Positions 30,992-33,130 of a DNA stretch of 33,130 bases are shown here, piece by piece. The stretch is from the NCBI GenBank assembly GCA_028698335.1, contig JAQVDP010000029.1:1-33130 (forward strand), in the 5' to 3' direction. The stretch's first letter is position 1, and every line of letters starts with the position of its first letter. This DNA comes from Nevskiales bacterium (lineage in GTDB: Bacteria; Pseudomonadota; Gammaproteobacteria; Nevskiales; Nevskiaceae). The notes under the pieces are model-generated. The model made no database searches, was not told the DNA's origin, and saw nothing but the letters and a program-made list of their open reading frames with translations. Made by a program: the position numbers and the translations under genes.

Positions 30992-31864
30992 TTGAGTTCG
31001 CGCGCACCCCTGCTGAGCCTCCCGATCCACCAGGCCCTGTGCCGGGCGCGCGACCGCGGCTTGCCGCAGCTCGAATGCTCCATGGACCTCGGCCGCAGCA
31101 GCGTGACCGTCGAGATCGGCGCCGACACCTGGGGCCTCGGCGGACAGCGCTACCCATACCCGGAGAAGTGCAAGGACCGCACCCTCTACCACTGGGACGC
31201 GGAAGCAGGTCGTTTCGCCCCGGTCTCGCGCTACGGCGATGCGCTGATCAAGCTGGTCCCGACCGAATGGGGCGCGCCGACCTTCGAGATCGACGGCATC
31301 AAGATGCTGCCGACCGCACGCGTCTCGCCGTACGAGGACGCGCGGCGCAAGGTCGAGCTGATCCAGCCGCGGGGCAAGCGCATCCTCGACACCTGCGGCG
31401 GCCTCGGCTACTTCGCCGCCTGCTGTCTCGACGGCGGCGCGCTGCGCATCGACTCCTTCGAGAAGAACGCGGACGTGATCTGGCTGCGCACGCTCAATCC
31501 GTGGTCGCCGGACCATCGCGATCCGCAGGCGACGCAGGGCCGCCTGCATCTGACTCACGGCGACGTCGCCGAATGCATCGCCGAACTGCCCGACGCCGCC
31601 TACGACGCCGCCCTGCACGACCCGCCGCGCTTCGGCATCGCCGGCGAGCTGTATTCGCAGGCCTTCTACGACCAGCTCGCCCGCGTGCTCAAACCGCACG
31701 CGCGGCTGTTCCACTACACCGGCACGCCGAACAAACTCACCAGCGGCCGCGACGTCCCCCGGGAGGTCAGCGCGCGCCTGCAGCGCGCGGGCTTCTCGAC
31801 CGAGGTGATCGGCGACGGCGTGCTCGCGATCCGGAACCGACAGCGCCCCTCGCATCGACCATGA
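30992..31864 (+). CDS. Class I SAM-dependent methyltransferase (COG2521-like)
   Basis: This protein of about 290 residues has a less typical N-terminal beta-rich domain and a Rossmann methyltransferase domain with motif I ILDTCGGLGYFAACC, an acidic end of strand 2 (SFEKN) and DAALHDPPRFG (motif IV). The combination with SPYEDARRKVELIQPRGKRILDTCGGLGY resembles the predicted methyltransferases first described from archaea (COG2521), whose substrate is unknown. The start is uncertain: TTG at 30992 (LSSRAPLL) is favoured since similarity-like sequence precedes the ATG at 31082. Its stop overlaps the next start (ATGA, 31861-31864). Confidence 0.78.
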   Translation: MSSRAPLLSLPIHQALCRARDRGLPQLECSMDLGRSSVTVEIGADTWGLGGQRYPYPEKCKDRTLYHWDAEAGRFAPVSRYGDALIKLVPTEWGAPTFEIDGIKMLPTARVSPYEDARRKVELIQPRGKRILDTCGGLGYFAACCLDGGALRIDSFEKNADVIWLRTLNPWSPDHRDPQATQGRLHLTHGDVAECIAELPDAAYDAALHDPPRFGIAGELYSQAFYDQLARVLKPHARLFHYTGTPNKLTSGRDVPREVSARLQRAGFSTEVIGDGVLAIRNRQRPSHRP

Positions 31865-32325
31865 GCAAGATCCAATCCTTCGTCATCGCCATCGCGGCCG
31901 CCACGATGAGCCTGGCCATCCCCATCGCCGTGGCGGGATGGACGATCCTGTCCGGCCCGCCGATGAATCCGGACAGCGGCGGGACCGGCGGCGGCGCGGC
32001 GATCTTCCTGGTGTTCTTCCTGTGGCCGATCCTGGCGGTATCGCTGGCCTACCATCTGCGCCTGCTGCGCAGCGCACTCGATTCGCAACACCGGATCCGG
32101 GTTCTCTACGGCACCGGATTCCTCACCTGCATGGTGCTGTCGCTGACGATCGCGATCGCCTTCTTCCAGTCGGGCCTGCTGGCGCAGATCCAGGTCTTCC
32201 TGACGGTCTTCATCGGGTCCGGCCTGTGCATGCTGCTCGGTGCGGGCACGCTGCATCTGGGGATACATCGCGCCCGCGCCCGGAGTGCCGCTGCCGCGGG
32301 CCCGATGCCGACGGCCGGTCGCTGA
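31861..32325 (+). CDS. Four-helix membrane protein, hypothetical
   Basis: This 154-residue protein has hydrophobic segments at about 7-29, 47-66, 82-102 and 107-131, a Gly-rich loop (PPMNPDSGGTGGGA) and a basic Ala-rich tail. No family is recognised. The start overlaps the methyltransferase stop by four bases, and a GyrI-like gene follows 14 bases later, so the three are probably co-transcribed. A link between the methyltransferase and this protein is inference from translational coupling. Confidence 0.72.
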   Translation: MSKIQSFVIAIAAATMSLAIPIAVAGWTILSGPPMNPDSGGTGGGAAIFLVFFLWPILAVSLAYHLRLLRSALDSQHRIRVLYGTGFLTCMVLSLTIAIAFFQSGLLAQIQVFLTVFIGSGLCMLLGAGTLHLGIHRARARSAAAAGPMPTAGR

Positions 32326-32339
32326 GACCGGACCCCCTG

Positions 32340-32804
32340 ATGGATGTCGAGATCCTGCAGTTTCCGGAAACCCGGGTCGCCGTCCTCACCCACCTGGGGC
32401 CTCCGGAACGCGAACATGAAACGGTACAGCGGATGATCGCGTGGAAGCTGGCGCAGGGTCTGACCGATCCGCTCCGGCATCGCAGCTACGGGCTGCACTA
32501 CGGCGACCCGAAACACACCGCTGCCGATATGCACCGCGTGGACTTCTGCCTCTCCATCGAAGGAGACGTGGCACCCAACCCCTACGGCATCGTTGCCGGC
32601 GTGATCCCGAGCCTGCGCTGCGCACGGGCGCGTGATATCGGCTCGCGCGCCGACAATCGCGCGGCCGCCTTTCTCGTCCGCGAGTGGCTGCCCCGCAGCG
32701 GCGAGGCCTGGTCCGGCGAGCCGCTGATCTTCCACTACGTCAACGTCGGACCGAAGCTGCGCGACGCGGACGCCATCACCGACGTCTACCTGCCGCTGCG
32801 CTGA
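32340..32804 (+). CDS. GyrI-like small-molecule-binding protein
   Basis: This 154-residue stand-alone GyrI-like/AraC effector-binding domain shows ILQFPETRVAVLTHLGPPEREHETVQRMIAWK, YGLHYGDPKHTAADMHRVDFCLSIEG, NPYGIVAGVIPSLRCARARDIGS and a C-terminal TDVYLPLR strand, as in SbmC/GyrI. Such domains bind hydrophobic drugs or inhibit gyrase; some hydrolyse small molecules. No DNA-binding domain is attached. The ATG at 32340 overlaps a TGA-containing spacer; no strong ribosome site is visible. Confidence 0.85.
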   Translation: MDVEILQFPETRVAVLTHLGPPEREHETVQRMIAWKLAQGLTDPLRHRSYGLHYGDPKHTAADMHRVDFCLSIEGDVAPNPYGIVAGVIPSLRCARARDIGSRADNRAAAFLVREWLPRSGEAWSGEPLIFHYVNVGPKLRDADAITDVYLPLR

Positions 32805-32908
32805 CGTCCCGCCGACAGCCCCTGCCGACACCGCGGCGCATGGGGATTACCACCTTTGCGGCCCCTCCGGGCAGTGCGTAAGCTCCGGGACAAATCCTGG
32901 GGAATTCC

Positions 32909-33019
32909 ATGCAACAGCCAACCGTCCTGCCGCAGCTGACGGCGCGTGCCATCGTGCTCGGCATCGTCCTGTCGATGATTCTCGCCGGCGCCAACGCCTA
33001 TCTGGAGACCGCTGCGTAA
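32909..33019 (+). pseudogene. Broken N-terminus of an OPT-family oligopeptide transporter
   Basis: GGGGA precedes an ATG at 32909 that encodes QLTARAIVLGIVLSMILAGANAYL, which matches the first membrane helix of OPT transporters, where GANAYLGLK(A/V)G normally follows. Instead, after Leu32 (codon 33002-33004) the frame reads ETAA and stops at 33019. Intact OPT proteins are about 550-700 residues. The break at about 33005 coincides with a drop in GC and unfamiliar sequence to the window end, so the gene is most likely interrupted by an inserted element; the remainder may lie beyond the window. Confidence 0.65.
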
Positions 33020-33130
33020 CTGCGGAATATTGGCGCGCGTAGGCGCGTTGATTTGATTTTTGATGGTTCTGACGATTCTGGGCGCGCACCTGTGCTGAAT
33101 TTCGCCGTTTCCGGGCATTTTCTGCCCAGA
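33005..33130. mobile_element. Possible end of an insertion element inside the OPT gene (family not recognised)
   Basis: From about 33005 the sequence no longer continues the transporter, is less GC-rich (T-rich run near 33050-33065), has no open frame typical of the neighbourhood and contains short repeats (GGCGCG at 33032-33037 and 33043-33047 region). This looks like the non-coding end of a mobile element, but no transposase, target duplication or known terminal repeat is within the window. Confidence 0.35.

Noticed and set aside
1-33130. tRNA, rRNA, CRISPR arrays, phage or defence genes
   Set aside because: Looked for cloverleaf ends, regularly spaced repeats and hallmark proteins; none found apart from the possible element end at 33005-33130.

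Overview
The window is high-GC, densely coded chromosomal DNA, with most genes separated by less than 200 bases and many start/stop overlaps. Gene content (Pal/OmpA lipoprotein, SHP/diheme cytochrome c/cytochrome b561 set, BaeSR-like and QseBC-like two-component systems, dodecin, MAPEG, Baeyer-Villiger monooxygenase, AraC regulators of the type common near lipid, steroid or hydrocarbon genes) suggests a gammaproteobacterium near the Nevskiales/Solimonadaceae or Xanthomonadales. That placement is inference. No rRNA, tRNA or CRISPR array was seen.

Layout. Positions 1-3720 hold a small outer-membrane barrel protein (-), a divergent SET-domain methyltransferase (+) preceded by a sigma-54-like -24/-12 element, and a secreted S8-like protease (+) ending at a strong bidirectional terminator. 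Positions 3723-7180 (all -) hold a large lipoprotein with two homologous halves, a PlsC-like acyltransferase and a Pal-like lipoprotein. Positions 7375-10068 hold a BaeSR-like two-component system (-) divergent from a small secreted protein (+). Positions 10215-13716 hold a short-chain dehydrogenase and a Baeyer-Villiger monooxygenase (-), divergent from an AraC regulator (+). Positions 13799-15306 hold four small genes (DUF302, DUF2834, dodecin, MAPEG). Positions 15388-19139 form a five-gene unit of sphaeroides-type heme protein, diheme cytochrome c, cytochrome b561, response regulator and sensor kinase, preceded by a TTAAG-N6-TTAAG box. Positions 19249-21758 hold a NemR-like TetR regulator, haloalkane dehalogenase and nitronate monooxygenase-like flavoprotein. 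Positions 21807-24017 (-) hold a glutathione transferase, a PNPOx-like flavoprotein and a ChrR-like cupin, divergent from a LysR regulator (24136-25029). Positions 24999-29750 (-) are a five-gene unit of zinc dehydrogenase, 33-residue membrane peptide, heme-containing propeller protein, epoxide-hydrolase-like enzyme and a DUF1330-like membrane protein, divergent from a second AraC regulator. Positions 30992-32804 hold a methyltransferase, a membrane protein and a GyrI-like protein. The window ends in the broken start of an OPT-family transporter, apparently cut by foreign DNA near 33005.

The recurring theme is catabolic or detoxifying enzymes (monooxygenase, dehydrogenases, dehalogenase, hydrolase, GST, flavoproteins), each unit with its own divergent or leading regulator. 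Several regulators have recognisable candidate operators. The most notable are GACA direct repeats spaced exactly 21 bp in front of both AraC genes, and a TGGAC-N6-GTCCA site on the tetR promoter. The window looks like a mosaic of known families in partly unfamiliar combinations, rather than one clearly new defence or mobile system.
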